A stretch of 64,000 nucleotides of DNA from Aliiroseovarius lamellibrachiae (lineage in GTDB: Bacteria; Pseudomonadota; Alphaproteobacteria; Rhodobacterales; Rhodobacteraceae). Below are positions 1 to 7,056 of this stretch, piece by piece (within the stretch, counting starts at the first letter, position 1; every line of letters begins with the position of its first letter). The notes below the pieces were generated by a model. The model ran no database searches. It saw only the letters and a list, made by a program, of their open reading frames with translations, and was not told the DNA's origin. The stretch covers positions 186,001 through 250,000 of the forward strand of contig NZ_JAHEVJ010000004.1 of NCBI RefSeq assembly GCF_018599245.1, given 5' to 3'. The position numbers and the translations under genes are program-made.

Positions 1-321
1 GAAGAGGAATTGCCACAAAGCTTGCAGCGGTGGGAAAATATTCACGGTCGCATGCTGGATTGGGTCGCAGCCCAGCCTGCTTGCGTGGCTGATGTTGACC
101 ATCTCGCCAAGATTTACTGCCCAAATGTTGATCTGACCGCTGAGTTCAAAGCCCACCTGCTGAAAGCATCGGTGCATTCGATCCGCCGCGTGTGTGTGAA
201 CTTGGGTAAGGTTGCAGAGTTTGCAATCACCAAAGGAACAGAAGAGGTGAGCCTTGAGGATTGGGGCAACCGCGCCTTTTTCGCAAGTGCTGCCCCAGCG
301 CCTCGGAGGGAATTGGCATGA
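1..321 (+). CDS. MuB-like DNA transposition ATPase, C-terminal end (partial)
   Basis: The reading frame is open from the first base of the window, so only the C-terminal ~106 residues of a longer gene are seen. The tail has the pattern of Mu-type AAA+ transposition ATPases: a helical region, a segment reading SIRRVCVNLGKVAEFAI, then EVSLEDWGNRAFF and a basic end. In phage Mu, MuB binds target DNA, hydrolyses ATP and activates the MuA transposase. The ATPase motifs would lie upstream and cannot be checked here. The stop overlaps the next start as ATGA. Identification rests on the C-terminal pattern plus the Mu-like genes that follow. Confidence 0.6.
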   Translation, partial: EEELPQSLQRWENIHGRMLDWVAAQPACVADVDHLAKIYCPNVDLTAEFKAHLLKASVHSIRRVCVNLGKVAEFAITKGTEEVSLEDWGNRAFFASAAPAPRRELA

Positions 322-905
322 CCCGCAAACCTATCGATCAGTTGGAAGCTCAGGCAAAACCGCATGGACAAGACGGTGTTTGGGCAGAAATTCGGCGGAT
401 GAACATTTTCACTGCCGCAGAAATCCATGAGAAAACCGAAATTCACAAGAAGACCGTTGTGGACTACATAAAGCGCCTTGTGGCTGGTGGTTATGTTGTT
501 GAACACACAAGCTTTGAAGCCACCAACCGGTATGCCTTGAAGCGCGACACTGGCATTCATGCACCTCGCATCCGCCCCGATGGCTCCCCGGTCCGCCAAG
601 GTAACGGCACCAAGAACATGTGGCGGTCGATGCGCATGATGGGACAGTTTACCCCCCGTGATATCGCGGTTCATTCCACAACAGACAGTGTTTCGGTGTC
701 AGATGATACCGCCAAGAAGTACTGCTCAATGTTGCTGAAGGCGAAGTACTTGCGCGTTGTGCAAAAAGCGGTGCCCGGACAGCGTCAGGCCACCTATAAA
801 TTTATTCGCAATACGGGACCGAAACCGCCTCAGATCCAACGTGTGAAACAGGTTTATGACCCCAACATCAACGAAGTGACTTTTTACCCTGGGGCAGCAA
901 CATGA
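318..905 (+). CDS. Mu-like early-region protein with winged-helix-like segments
   Basis: 195 residues. The ATG at 318 overlaps the stop of the MuB-like gene, which supports it over the longer frame upstream. The first ~75 residues (AEIRRMNIFTAAEIHEKTEIHKKTVVDYIKRLVAGGYV) look like a helix-turn-helix followed by a wing. A second similar unit (MWRSMRMMGQFTPRDIA...DDTAKKYCSMLLKAKYLRVV) spans about residues 100-155. A tandem winged-helix DNA-binding protein is therefore likely. Its place between MuB and the other small regulators fits the early transposition and regulatory operon. I do not recognise a named family and propose no specific target. Confidence 0.6.
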   Translation: MTRKPIDQLEAQAKPHGQDGVWAEIRRMNIFTAAEIHEKTEIHKKTVVDYIKRLVAGGYVVEHTSFEATNRYALKRDTGIHAPRIRPDGSPVRQGNGTKNMWRSMRMMGQFTPRDIAVHSTTDSVSVSDDTAKKYCSMLLKAKYLRVVQKAVPGQRQATYKFIRNTGPKPPQIQRVKQVYDPNINEVTFYPGAAT

Positions 906-1276
906 CGGAGCAGACAAAAGGCTTACTTGATAATTGGCAGGGCGAAGCGCCTGATTGGGTTATCTGCTTGGCACAAGAATGCACAGCCAGCTCCCAGCGC
1001 CTGATCGCAGCAAAGCTGGAACGCTCTGGTGCGCTCGTCAATCAGGTTCTTCGGAACAAATACAAAGGCGACATGGCGGCAATCGAAAGCCGCGTGCGTG
1101 GTGTGTTTATGAATGGCACCACCACCTGTCCGGCATTGGGCGATATTCCAGCTAATGAGTGTCAGGATTGGCGGAAAAAATCACATAAATTTGGCAACGC
1201 CAATATGCTGCGGGTGCGCATGTTCAAAGCTTGCAACCGCTGCCCCAAAAACGGGAAAGGCGGACGCCATGAATAA
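902..1276 (+). CDS. Small phage regulator with HTH-like N-terminus and cysteine cluster
   Basis: 124 residues; the ATG overlaps the upstream stop. Residues ~20-60 (ECTASSQRLIAAKLERSGALVNQVLRNKYKGDMAAIESRV) resemble a Cro/YdaS-type helix-turn-helix with an extra helix. The C-terminal half carries four spaced cysteines (CPALG, ECQDW, KACNRC), which could hold a metal ion. Proteins with this layout are common in the early operon of Mu-like prophages and are usually called transcriptional regulators. The function is inferred from fold-like patterns only. Confidence 0.55.
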   Translation: MTEQTKGLLDNWQGEAPDWVICLAQECTASSQRLIAAKLERSGALVNQVLRNKYKGDMAAIESRVRGVFMNGTTTCPALGDIPANECQDWRKKSHKFGNANMLRVRMFKACNRCPKNGKGGRHE

Positions 1277-1592
1277 GTATCAGCAAGCGCTTGTTTTGTT
1301 TCGCGAAGGAAAGACCTACATCGAAATCTCTGCGTCAATTGACACTCAAGTCGAAACCATCCGCGCCTATGTATCTCGTGCCCGTCTCCGGGGTGATCTT
1401 CCCCCCGGCGTAACGCCCACACAAAAGACGCCAAGACTGGCAATCAACCAAAGCTTAATTGCCAGCTTTCGACCAGAAGCAAAACGGCGCGGGTTAACCG
1501 AAACCCAACTTGCCCGGCGGATTCTTGAGCGCGTTTGCGAGGACGGCTTAATCGGCGCGGTCTTGGATGATGGAGCCAGCGAACATGCCTGA
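1269..1592 (+). CDS. Small HTH protein of the phage early operon
   Basis: 107 residues. The ATG at 1269 overlaps the previous gene by 8 bases and is preferred over the long upstream frame, which runs antiparallel in phase through the coding region before it. Residues 1-45 ([39 protein letters not shown]) form a clear helix-turn-helix of the sigma-region-4 or homeodomain-like type. The second half ([33 protein letters not shown]) resembles a ribbon-helix-helix or short helical dimer unit. It is probably a DNA-binding regulator; the target is unknown. Confidence 0.6.
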   Translation: MNKYQQALVLFREGKTYIEISASIDTQVETIRAYVSRARLRGDLPPGVTPTQKTPRLAINQSLIASFRPEAKRRGLTETQLARRILERVCEDGLIGAVLDDGASEHA

Positions 1593-1830
1593 TCTTACTG
1601 ACCAAACCTGCCCCTTTTGCGGCCCTGTAAAAACCAACGTCATCGATAGCCGCCCGGTTGACTATCGCGGTGTGCGGGCGATCCGCCGGCGTAGGGTTTG
1701 CCCAACGTGCACGCATCGGTTCACCACATTTGAGCTTTCAGAAGCAACAATTAATCACGGCCCAACAATCGAAGAACTCTTGAAAGAAGCAAAAATAGAT
1801 CTTCTCAAAACTCTAGCCAGCTCAATTTGA
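1585..1830 (+). CDS. NrdR-like zinc-ribbon protein lacking the ATP-cone
   Basis: 81 residues. It carries CPFCG...VIDSRP...[18 protein letters not shown], which is the zinc ribbon and linker of NrdR, the repressor of ribonucleotide reductase genes. Cellular NrdR is about 150 residues with an ATP-cone after the ribbon; here the protein stops ~30 residues after the ribbon and has no ATP-cone. The start at 1585 overlaps the previous stop; an alternative ATG lies at 1567. It may be a stand-alone DNA-binding regulator or may alter host nucleotide metabolism genes. That role is inference from the domain only. Confidence 0.65.
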   Translation: MPDLTDQTCPFCGPVKTNVIDSRPVDYRGVRAIRRRRVCPTCTHRFTTFELSEATINHGPTIEELLKEAKIDLLKTLASSI

Positions 1831-1843
1831 AAGTGAGAAAGAA

Positions 1844-2485
1844 ATGACAATTCAAACGCCAATCCCAGAAGGGTTTATGCAGGACGGCCAAGGCCGCCTG
1901 GTCCCGGTTGCCAATGTGAAAACGCAGGACAAACTTGAAGACGAGCTGGTCGACCGTCTTTGCAGCTCTGCCATTGCCCTTAGCAATTCCCTAAAAGAAT
2001 TCAAAAAGGTTGCTTTGAGCGAGGTGTTCGCATTCCGCGAGCTGGTTCTTGTCGAATATAACGCCAAGCTGGGCGGCAAAAAAGGCAACATGACCCTGCG
2101 CACTTATGATGGTCGGTTTGAGCTGCAAATTGCGATTGCCGACCGTCTGGTCTTTGGCCCGCAGCTTCAAGCCGCCAAGGCCTTGATTGACGAATGCCTG
2201 ACCCGTTGGTCTGAGGGGTCAAATGAAAACCTGCACGCTATCGTAAATGACGCGTTTGACGTGGGCAAAGAGGGCAACATTGATACCCGCCGCGTTCTTG
2301 GTTTGCAGAGTTTGAAAATCGAAGACTTAAATTGGCAAAAGGCCATGACGGCAATCAAGGATGCGGTCCGCGTGGACAACACAACCACCTACATTCGTTT
2401 TTACCGCCGTGATCCTGTCACCGGTGCGCGCACCTCAATTCTTCTTGATCTGGCCGCGATCCCTGTCGATCTGGCAGAGCTGTGA
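1844..2485 (+). CDS. DUF3164 family Mu-like phage protein
   Basis: 213 residues. The opening TPIPEGFMQDGQGRLVPVANVKTQDKLEDELVDRL is typical of DUF3164, a family found in the early region of Mu-like phages. The middle contains an acidic and Lys-rich helical segment and YNAKLGGKKGNMTLRTYDGRFELQIA. The end (DNTTTYIRFYRRDPVTGARTSILLDLAAIPVDL) is also characteristic. The molecular function is not known. Some databases mislabel this family as a sulfate transporter; no membrane segments are visible. Confidence 0.8.
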   Translation: MTIQTPIPEGFMQDGQGRLVPVANVKTQDKLEDELVDRLCSSAIALSNSLKEFKKVALSEVFAFRELVLVEYNAKLGGKKGNMTLRTYDGRFELQIAIADRLVFGPQLQAAKALIDECLTRWSEGSNENLHAIVNDAFDVGKEGNIDTRRVLGLQSLKIEDLNWQKAMTAIKDAVRVDNTTTYIRFYRRDPVTGARTSILLDLAAIPVDLAEL

Positions 2486-2494
2486 GGAGTGGCC

Positions 2495-2740
2495 ATGAAA
2501 AACAAACTGCCCGACCTCACGGACCACCTTTTTGCACAAATGGAACGCCTTGGTGATGAAAGTCTGACGGATGAGCAGCTCGAGCAAGAGGTGAAACGCG
2601 CGCATGCTGTTGTATCTGTCTCTGACCAAATTATCGGCGTCGCCAAAGTCCGGCTAGCTGCGGCCAAGCTTGGCGCGGATTACGGGCATGAGGTCCAGGA
2701 CGTTGTGTACCCCATGATCGAAAAGAAGGTGGGGCCATGA
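2495..2740 (+). CDS. Small hypothetical phage protein
   Basis: 81 residues, mostly helical and charged (ERLGDESLTDEQLEQEVKRAHAVVSVSDQIIGVAKVRLAAAKL). The ATG at 2495 sits 5 bases after a strong GAGGAG ribosome site at 2484-2489, which decides it over the GTG at 2489. It lies between DUF3164 and the HNH gene and overlaps the latter by 4 bases. Proteins of this size and pattern are common in Mu-like early operons. No function can be assigned. Confidence 0.6.
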   Translation: MKNKLPDLTDHLFAQMERLGDESLTDEQLEQEVKRAHAVVSVSDQIIGVAKVRLAAAKLGADYGHEVQDVVYPMIEKKVGP

Positions 2741-3438
2741 GTGCAACCAAGAATTACACCGAAGAAGAGCTTTCTTGGGTTGAGGCGTGCAAGGATTTGC
2801 CACGCCGTAAGATACATGAAGGGTTCTGCGCTGAATTTGAGCGAACAGACATCACATACCAATCGATCGTTAACCTTTGCCAATATAAAGGGTGGCTGAC
2901 GAGACCTGGGCGAAAGCCGATCAAGTTTAACGCGGATGAACTAACATGGCTTAGAGACAATGCCTCGATGCGACGTGGTGCGTTGCATTCCAGTTTTTGC
3001 CAGACTTTTAATCGCTCCGACCTGAGCGCACGGCAACTAGCTGATGCCTGCAATCATAGAGGAATTCGCACGGGGCGTGGCGTTTACTATCAGGCCTATC
3101 CATTGGGGAGTGAATACCAATGCCCTCGTACTGGACGCATCTATATCAAAGTTTCCCTGACCGCTGGCAAGCATGAGAACTGGGTTTTTAAGCACCGTTG
3201 GCTTTGGGAAAAGACGCATGGCCCAATCCCAAAAGGCTATTGCTTGAAATGCCTTAGTGACAACAAGGCAGACGCTAGACCAGAGAATTGGAAACTCATC
3301 CCCAGTGGGATGCGAAGCTATTTGAACGGTCCATGTGGCCGTGACTACGACAACGCTCCCCCGGAACTCAAACCTATGATCATGGCAACGGCTGAGCTTG
3401 TATACAAAGCCCGGCGAGCCAAGGGGGGCCGCACATGA
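2737..3438 (+). CDS. HNH endonuclease, probably a mobile (homing-type) gene
   Basis: 233 residues. Two similar N-terminal helical units (EEELSWVEACKDLPRRKIHEGFCAEFERTDITYQSIVNLCQYKGW and DELTWLRDNASMRRGALHSSFCQTFNRSDLSARQLADACNHRGI) look like tandem DNA-binding repeats. After them comes IYIKVS...NWVFKHRWLWEKTHGPIPKGYCLKCLSDNKADARPENW, which matches the HNH nuclease core of phage homing-type endonucleases (His in FKHRWLWE, Asn near DNKADARPENW). Such genes cut DNA and often spread between phages. It is slotted into the early operon with 4-base overlaps on both sides, so it is co-translated rather than free-standing. Confidence 0.8.
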   Translation: MSATKNYTEEELSWVEACKDLPRRKIHEGFCAEFERTDITYQSIVNLCQYKGWLTRPGRKPIKFNADELTWLRDNASMRRGALHSSFCQTFNRSDLSARQLADACNHRGIRTGRGVYYQAYPLGSEYQCPRTGRIYIKVSLTAGKHENWVFKHRWLWEKTHGPIPKGYCLKCLSDNKADARPENWKLIPSGMRSYLNGPCGRDYDNAPPELKPMIMATAELVYKARRAKGGRT

Positions 3439-3875
3439 GCAATAAAGCCCACCTTAAAAAGCTTGTGTTTGCCGGTTGCCGCGAGTTGGGTCTTGATCAA
3501 GACACCCGCCGCGACTTGCAGTTGGTGGCTTGCAATAAAGCCAGCATGACAGACATGTCAGAGGCCGATTTGCTTAAGGTTGTTGACGCCCTAAAGGAGA
3601 AAGGGTTTCGCCCGCAGAAAGGCGGCCGCCGCCCCACCGCCAGCCGCGCAGACGTTCGCTTTTGCCATGTGCTGTGGAAACTGTTGTTTGAGGCTGGCGA
3701 GGCCAAGGTGAAAGGCGCAAAAGGGTTAAACGCCTTTATCCGCGCCCGCTTTGAGACCAAGTGGGTTGCAGTGCCAATCGACATTGACGCAATGGATGAT
3801 TGGGCCAAGATCAACGACGTCGTTGAAGCTTTGAAAAGCTGGTGTGACCGCGCCGGTGTGGAACTGGACAAATGA
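3435..3875 (+). CDS. GemA-like protein (Mu gp16 / DUF1018)
   Basis: 146 residues. The pattern KLVFAGCRELGLDQDTRRDLQLVACNKASMTDMSEADLLKVVDALKEKGF, then a basic linker and VRFCHVLWKLLFEAGEAKVKG, is that of the GemA/gp16 family. In phage Mu, GemA modulates host gene expression and DNA topology. The C-terminus (INDVVEALKSWCDRAGVEL) is also typical. It overlaps its neighbours by 4 bases on each side and precedes the Mor-like activator, as in other Mu-like phages. Confidence 0.8.
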   Translation: MSNKAHLKKLVFAGCRELGLDQDTRRDLQLVACNKASMTDMSEADLLKVVDALKEKGFRPQKGGRRPTASRADVRFCHVLWKLLFEAGEAKVKGAKGLNAFIRARFETKWVAVPIDIDAMDDWAKINDVVEALKSWCDRAGVELDK

Positions 3876-4270
3876 GCCAGCCCCGCAAGCCCTATCTGCC
3901 CGGCGTGCTGGCCATGATATCTGAAAAGGTCGGTGAAGACGCCGCCGTCAAATTGGCAAAGGCGCGCGGCGGCCGTGCTGTCTGGGTGCCCAAATACCCA
4001 AAACCGGACAGCGAATTGTCCAAAATTGTTGGGCATGAAAACGCCCTAAAAATCAGAGACTTGTTCGGCATGAGTAACCTAATGGTGCCGTGCGGAAACT
4101 TTGGCGGCACGGCCGGTCGCCGGGCGCGCGTGAAAGAACTCTTGCAAACCGGCCTGTCTCACAGCGATATTGCGGCACAGGTTGATGTGACCACCCGCAC
4201 GGTTGAGCGGGTCGCGGCTGAGCTGAACGCGGAAAACGCCGCCCCCAGCAAACAACCCCGCCTAATCTAA
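3872..4270 (+). CDS. Mor-like transcription activator of the middle/late genes
   Basis: 132 residues. The N-terminal half (LPGVLAMISEKVGEDAAVKLAKARGGRAVWVPKYP) matches the dimerisation part of the Mor/C family, and residues ~95-122 (VKELLQTGLSHSDIAAQVDVTTRTVERVAAEL) form the helix-turn-helix. In Mu, Mor and C activate the middle and late promoters. This is the last gene of the early operon, and the lysis genes start 77 bases downstream behind a candidate promoter motif (4273-4292). No second C-like gene is seen, so this protein may drive the late promoters itself; that is inference. Confidence 0.75.
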   Translation: MSQPRKPYLPGVLAMISEKVGEDAAVKLAKARGGRAVWVPKYPKPDSELSKIVGHENALKIRDLFGMSNLMVPCGNFGGTAGRRARVKELLQTGLSHSDIAAQVDVTTRTVERVAAELNAENAAPSKQPRLI

Positions 4271-4272
4271 AA

Positions 4273-4347
4273 CACCCCCCGACACACGACGGCGCGCAAG
4301 CGGTGCGCCGAGTTGCCTAGTTTCGTTTTCAACAAACGGAGCTAGCA
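4273..4347 (+). promoter_or_regulatory. Candidate late promoter / activator site ahead of the lysis operon
   Basis: The 77-base gap between the Mor-like gene and the muramidase gene begins with the 20-mer CACCCCCCGACACACGACGG (4273-4292). The same 20-mer with one change occurs at 11461-11480 ahead of the protease operon. It is followed by a short inverted repeat (GGCGC at 4291-4295, GCGCC at 4305-4309). In Mu the lysis promoter lies at this position and depends on an activator. The repeat is seen directly; the promoter role is inferred. Confidence 0.5.
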
Positions 4348-4959
4348 ATGAAAACGGTCAAACAGATCGCCACGGAAATTGTCGCGCGCGAGGGCGGGTA
4401 TGTAAACGACCCAGACGACCCCGGCGGCGCCACCAATTTTGGCGTAACCATCCGCACAATGCGCCGCCTCAAGATTGATCTTGACCGCGACGGCGACACC
4501 GACACCCGCGACGTGCGCCTTTTGACGCGCGACCATGCCGTCGATATTTTCATCCGCCACTATTTCAAAGCCCCCCGCATCGATCTATTGCCCGAACCGC
4601 TGCAAGCCACCGTGTTTGATATGCAGGTCAACGCGGGTGCAAACGCCGTGAAGATCCTGCAACGGCTTTTGGGGCAGTTTCAGGAAGGAGTGGTTGTTGA
4701 TGGCGCGCTTGGCCCGAACACCGCCGCCGCTGTGGCCCGTGTCTACAAGAAAGCTGGGCTCGCCCTGGTCGATGCTTACGGCATTGCCCGCCGCAACTAC
4801 TACCTGTCGCTGGCTGAACACCGCCCCCGGCTGCGCAAATTCGCCCGCCGTCGCAATGGCGGCAAAGGCGGTTGGATCCTGCGCGCCGAAGAATTCATTT
4901 CCCCCAAATACCATTTGAGCGCCGCGCAGTTTCAAGCGCGTGTGGCCCGTTGGTCGTGA
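4348..4959 (+). CDS. Phage endolysin: GH108 / holin-associated N-acetylmuramidase
   Basis: 203 residues. The start AREGGYVNDPDDPGGATNFGVT (residues 13-34) is the glycoside hydrolase 108 signature, with Glu15 as the expected catalytic acid. The middle holds FDMQVNAGANAVKILQRLLG and the peptidoglycan-binding-like stretch VVDGALGPNTAAAVAR. It should cleave glycan strands of the cell wall at lysis. No signal peptide is visible, so export would depend on the holin encoded 17 bases downstream. Lysis genes before the packaging genes is the usual order in Mu-like phages. Confidence 0.85.
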   Translation: MKTVKQIATEIVAREGGYVNDPDDPGGATNFGVTIRTMRRLKIDLDRDGDTDTRDVRLLTRDHAVDIFIRHYFKAPRIDLLPEPLQATVFDMQVNAGANAVKILQRLLGQFQEGVVVDGALGPNTAAAVARVYKKAGLALVDAYGIARRNYYLSLAEHRPRLRKFARRRNGGKGGWILRAEEFISPKYHLSAAQFQARVARWS

Positions 4960-4976
4960 TCACCGAGGATTAAACC

Positions 4977-5543
4977 ATGCCTTTAACCCCATTAAAATTC
5001 CTCTTTGGTAGCGGGAAAAATGTCGTCACGGAAACCGTGGGTGCGTTTCGGGAAAACGCCGAAGCTGGTGCACAGCGCCGGGCCGAATTTGACCAGGCGG
5101 CGCTTGCTCAATATGCGGCGGAATTCAAGATCGCCCGCACCGGCCGCTTTGATCGGTTCATGGACGGCCTTAACCGTCTGCCCCGACCACTTATGGTCCT
5201 AACTGTGTTCATGCTGTTTGCAGCGGCTATGATTGACCCCTTGTGGTTCGCCGCGCGCATGACAGGGCTTGCCCTGGTACCGGAGCCGCTTTGGTGGTTT
5301 GCGGGCACGGTTGTCACCTTCTATTTCGGTGGGCGTTTCCAGATCAAATCGCAGGAATTCCACAAGGCGGCGCTTGCTATTGCGGACGACGCTCCCCGTG
5401 TTCTGGGGCGCATCAAAGAGATTGAGGCTATGCGCCATGACACGCCCGGAGCGGCTGACACCGGCACAGACGCAAGCTTGGGCGACGCCGCACTTATCGA
5501 AGATGACAACCCGGCCGTTCAGGATTGGAAGGGGCGCAAGTGA
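4977..5543 (+). CDS. Holin of the three-TM GTA-holin type
   Basis: 188 residues. A hydrophilic N-terminal helix region is followed by hydrophobic segments at about residues 71-92 (PLMVLTVFMLFAAAMIDPLWF) and 103-122 (PLWWFAGTVVTFYFGGRF), with an acidic C-terminal tail. The sequence FGGRFQIKSQEFHKAA fits the GTA_holin_3TM family found in gene transfer agents and phages of alphaproteobacteria. It would permeabilise the inner membrane to release or activate the muramidase encoded just upstream. The stop overlaps the following GTG start. Confidence 0.75.
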   Translation: MPLTPLKFLFGSGKNVVTETVGAFRENAEAGAQRRAEFDQAALAQYAAEFKIARTGRFDRFMDGLNRLPRPLMVLTVFMLFAAAMIDPLWFAARMTGLALVPEPLWWFAGTVVTFYFGGRFQIKSQEFHKAALAIADDAPRVLGRIKEIEAMRHDTPGAADTGTDASLGDAALIEDDNPAVQDWKGRK

Positions 5544-5887
5544 CCATTGATCTTGATACCGCCCTTAAGCTTTTCACAGTCATTCTCTCGGTAGGCACAG
5601 CCGTCTATGCGTTTTTTGTGAACCGTAAAAAAGACACCGACGAGCGCTTTACCGCAGGCTCTAAGCGGATGGACGACCACGACAAAGATATTGCGTCGTT
5701 AAAGCAATCTGTCCGGTCGATGCCCGGCAAAGACGACATCCATGCCCTACAATTAGAGGCGGTGAAACAAACCGGCGCGCTGAGAGAAATGCAGGCTGTC
5801 ATGGATGGAAACGCCAAGATCATGAGCCGCCTTGAAACTATCGTTAGCCGCCACGAAGACCACCTGCTTGACGGAGGCAAGAAATGA
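5540..5887 (+). CDS. DUF2730-like membrane-anchored coiled-coil protein
   Basis: 115 residues. One N-terminal membrane segment (LKLFTVILSVGTAVYAFFV) is followed by a charged coiled coil (RFTAGSKRMDDHDKDIASLKQSVRSM). The layout matches DUF2730, a small family found next to lysis genes in Mu-like phages. The GTG at 5540 overlaps the holin stop (GTGA) and has a GGAAGGGG ribosome site, so it is preferred to the TTG at 5525. It may act as a spanin-like or holin-modulating factor; this is inferred from location and topology. Confidence 0.6.
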   Translation: MTIDLDTALKLFTVILSVGTAVYAFFVNRKKDTDERFTAGSKRMDDHDKDIASLKQSVRSMPGKDDIHALQLEAVKQTGALREMQAVMDGNAKIMSRLETIVSRHEDHLLDGGKK

Positions 5888-6183
5888 GCAGCTATGCCAA
5901 CACCCTGTCCCAGCACCGCCGCCTGACCATTCTGCGCTTTCTGGCGGGCAGCCCGGAATATACGTCCAACGCATCGATCCTTGTCGAAGTCTGCGACAGC
6001 TTCGGCGTGACCTCTACCCGCGACCAAGTTGCGGGCGACATAGCTTGGTTGTCAGAGCAAGGCATGGTCACCTATGAGGAGAATGAAGGCTTCATGGTTG
6101 TCACGACCACGGCGCGCGGCATTGAAATCTCCGAAGGGAAAGCCCGCCATGACGGCGTGAAGCGCCCCCGTCCGGGGGTGTGA
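5884..6183 (+). CDS. VpaChn25_0724-type phage winged-helix protein
   Basis: 99 residues. LSQHRRLTILRFLAGSPEYTSNASILVEVCDSFGVTSTRDQVAGDIAWLSEQGMVTYEE is a typical winged helix, and the TTTARGIEISEG ending is found in the small phage family named VpaChn25_0724, which sits between lysis and terminase genes in Mu-like phages. It probably binds DNA, possibly at packaging or in late regulation. Overlap with the upstream gene is 4 bases. Confidence 0.7.
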   Translation: MSSYANTLSQHRRLTILRFLAGSPEYTSNASILVEVCDSFGVTSTRDQVAGDIAWLSEQGMVTYEENEGFMVVTTTARGIEISEGKARHDGVKRPRPGV

Positions 6184-6184
6184 C

Positions 6185-6721
6185 ATGCCCCCACCGCGCA
6201 AAGTTGACCTACTGCCCAAAGAGCTGCGCCAATGGCTGCAAGACGAGCTGAAGGAGCGCGGCTTTTCCGGTTATGAGGATCTGGCCGAAAGCCTGAATTT
6301 TCGCCTGGAAGAAAGCGGGCTTGAGCTGCGCGTCGGCAAGTCTGCCATTCATGCCTACGGGCAGGAGTTTCAGCAATACGCCGCCCTTCAGGAGCAAGCC
6401 CAAGACGAAATCCGCGCCTTCATGGAAGAGGCCAATTTGCAAGATGAGGTGGACGTCACGTCTGCCCTTTTCCAACAGCTCACCGTTGTTCAATGGAAGC
6501 TGCAAAAGGCCATGACCGACCCTGAGAACTTGCCCGATGCGCGCGGCATGAAAGACCTAACCACGGCGCTTAACAACCTGATCCGGTCCACCTCGTTGCG
6601 CGACGGGATCTTGAAAGCCGAACGCGCGGCCCAATCCACAAAGCTCGATCAAGCGGTAGAGGCTGGCGATATCGACAAGGCAGCGGCTGACCGCGCCCGC
6701 GAAATCATGGGGTTTGGCTGA
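6185..6721 (+). CDS. DUF3486 / Mu gp27-like protein (small terminase subunit candidate)
   Basis: 178 residues. MPPPRKVDLLPKELRQWLQDELKERGFSGYEDLAESLNFRLEESGLELRVGKSAIHAYGQEF matches the DUF3486 family (phage Mu gp27). The N-terminal part carries a helix-turn-helix, as expected of a small terminase subunit that selects DNA for packaging. The remainder is a long helical region. Position directly before the large terminase, with one small gene between, supports the assignment. Confidence 0.8.
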   Translation: MPPPRKVDLLPKELRQWLQDELKERGFSGYEDLAESLNFRLEESGLELRVGKSAIHAYGQEFQQYAALQEQAQDEIRAFMEEANLQDEVDVTSALFQQLTVVQWKLQKAMTDPENLPDARGMKDLTTALNNLIRSTSLRDGILKAERAAQSTKLDQAVEAGDIDKAAADRAREIMGFG

Positions 6722-7056
6722 TGCAAGATGGGCCAACACTACGGATGCGGCGCTTTGGTTTCGAAGTGCATGAAAACAGCCAATTGGGTCACCTGTGGGT
6801 GATCCATGACGGCACCATCACTTGGGACCAGCTCCAAGCCATTAAGAATGACGTGTGGGGAAAATCCGCGCGCGCAATTGAGGTCTACCCTGCGGAATGT
6901 GATGTGGTGAATTCCTTGGATTGCCGCCACCTGTGGCGCATGGGCGCTTTTGATTTTGTGCCCGACTTACTGGGGGCAGATGACCCCCGCGACACTTTAG
7001 AGGCACGGCACACCGCCGCCTGGTCTGAAGCGCGTGGGGTTGGCAATGGTGATTAA
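6721..7056 (+). CDS. DUF7694-like hypothetical phage protein
   Basis: 111 residues. The core HLWVIHDGTITWDQLQAIKNDVWGKSARAIEVYPAECDVVNSLDCRHLWRM is a small conserved phage domain (DUF7694-like) found near terminase genes. The ATG at 6721 overlaps the end of the gp27-like gene by a single base, and its own end overlaps the terminase start by 11 bases. Function unknown; no membrane segments or catalytic motifs are apparent. Confidence 0.6.
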   Translation: MQDGPTLRMRRFGFEVHENSQLGHLWVIHDGTITWDQLQAIKNDVWGKSARAIEVYPAECDVVNSLDCRHLWRMGAFDFVPDLLGADDPRDTLEARHTAAWSEARGVGNGD

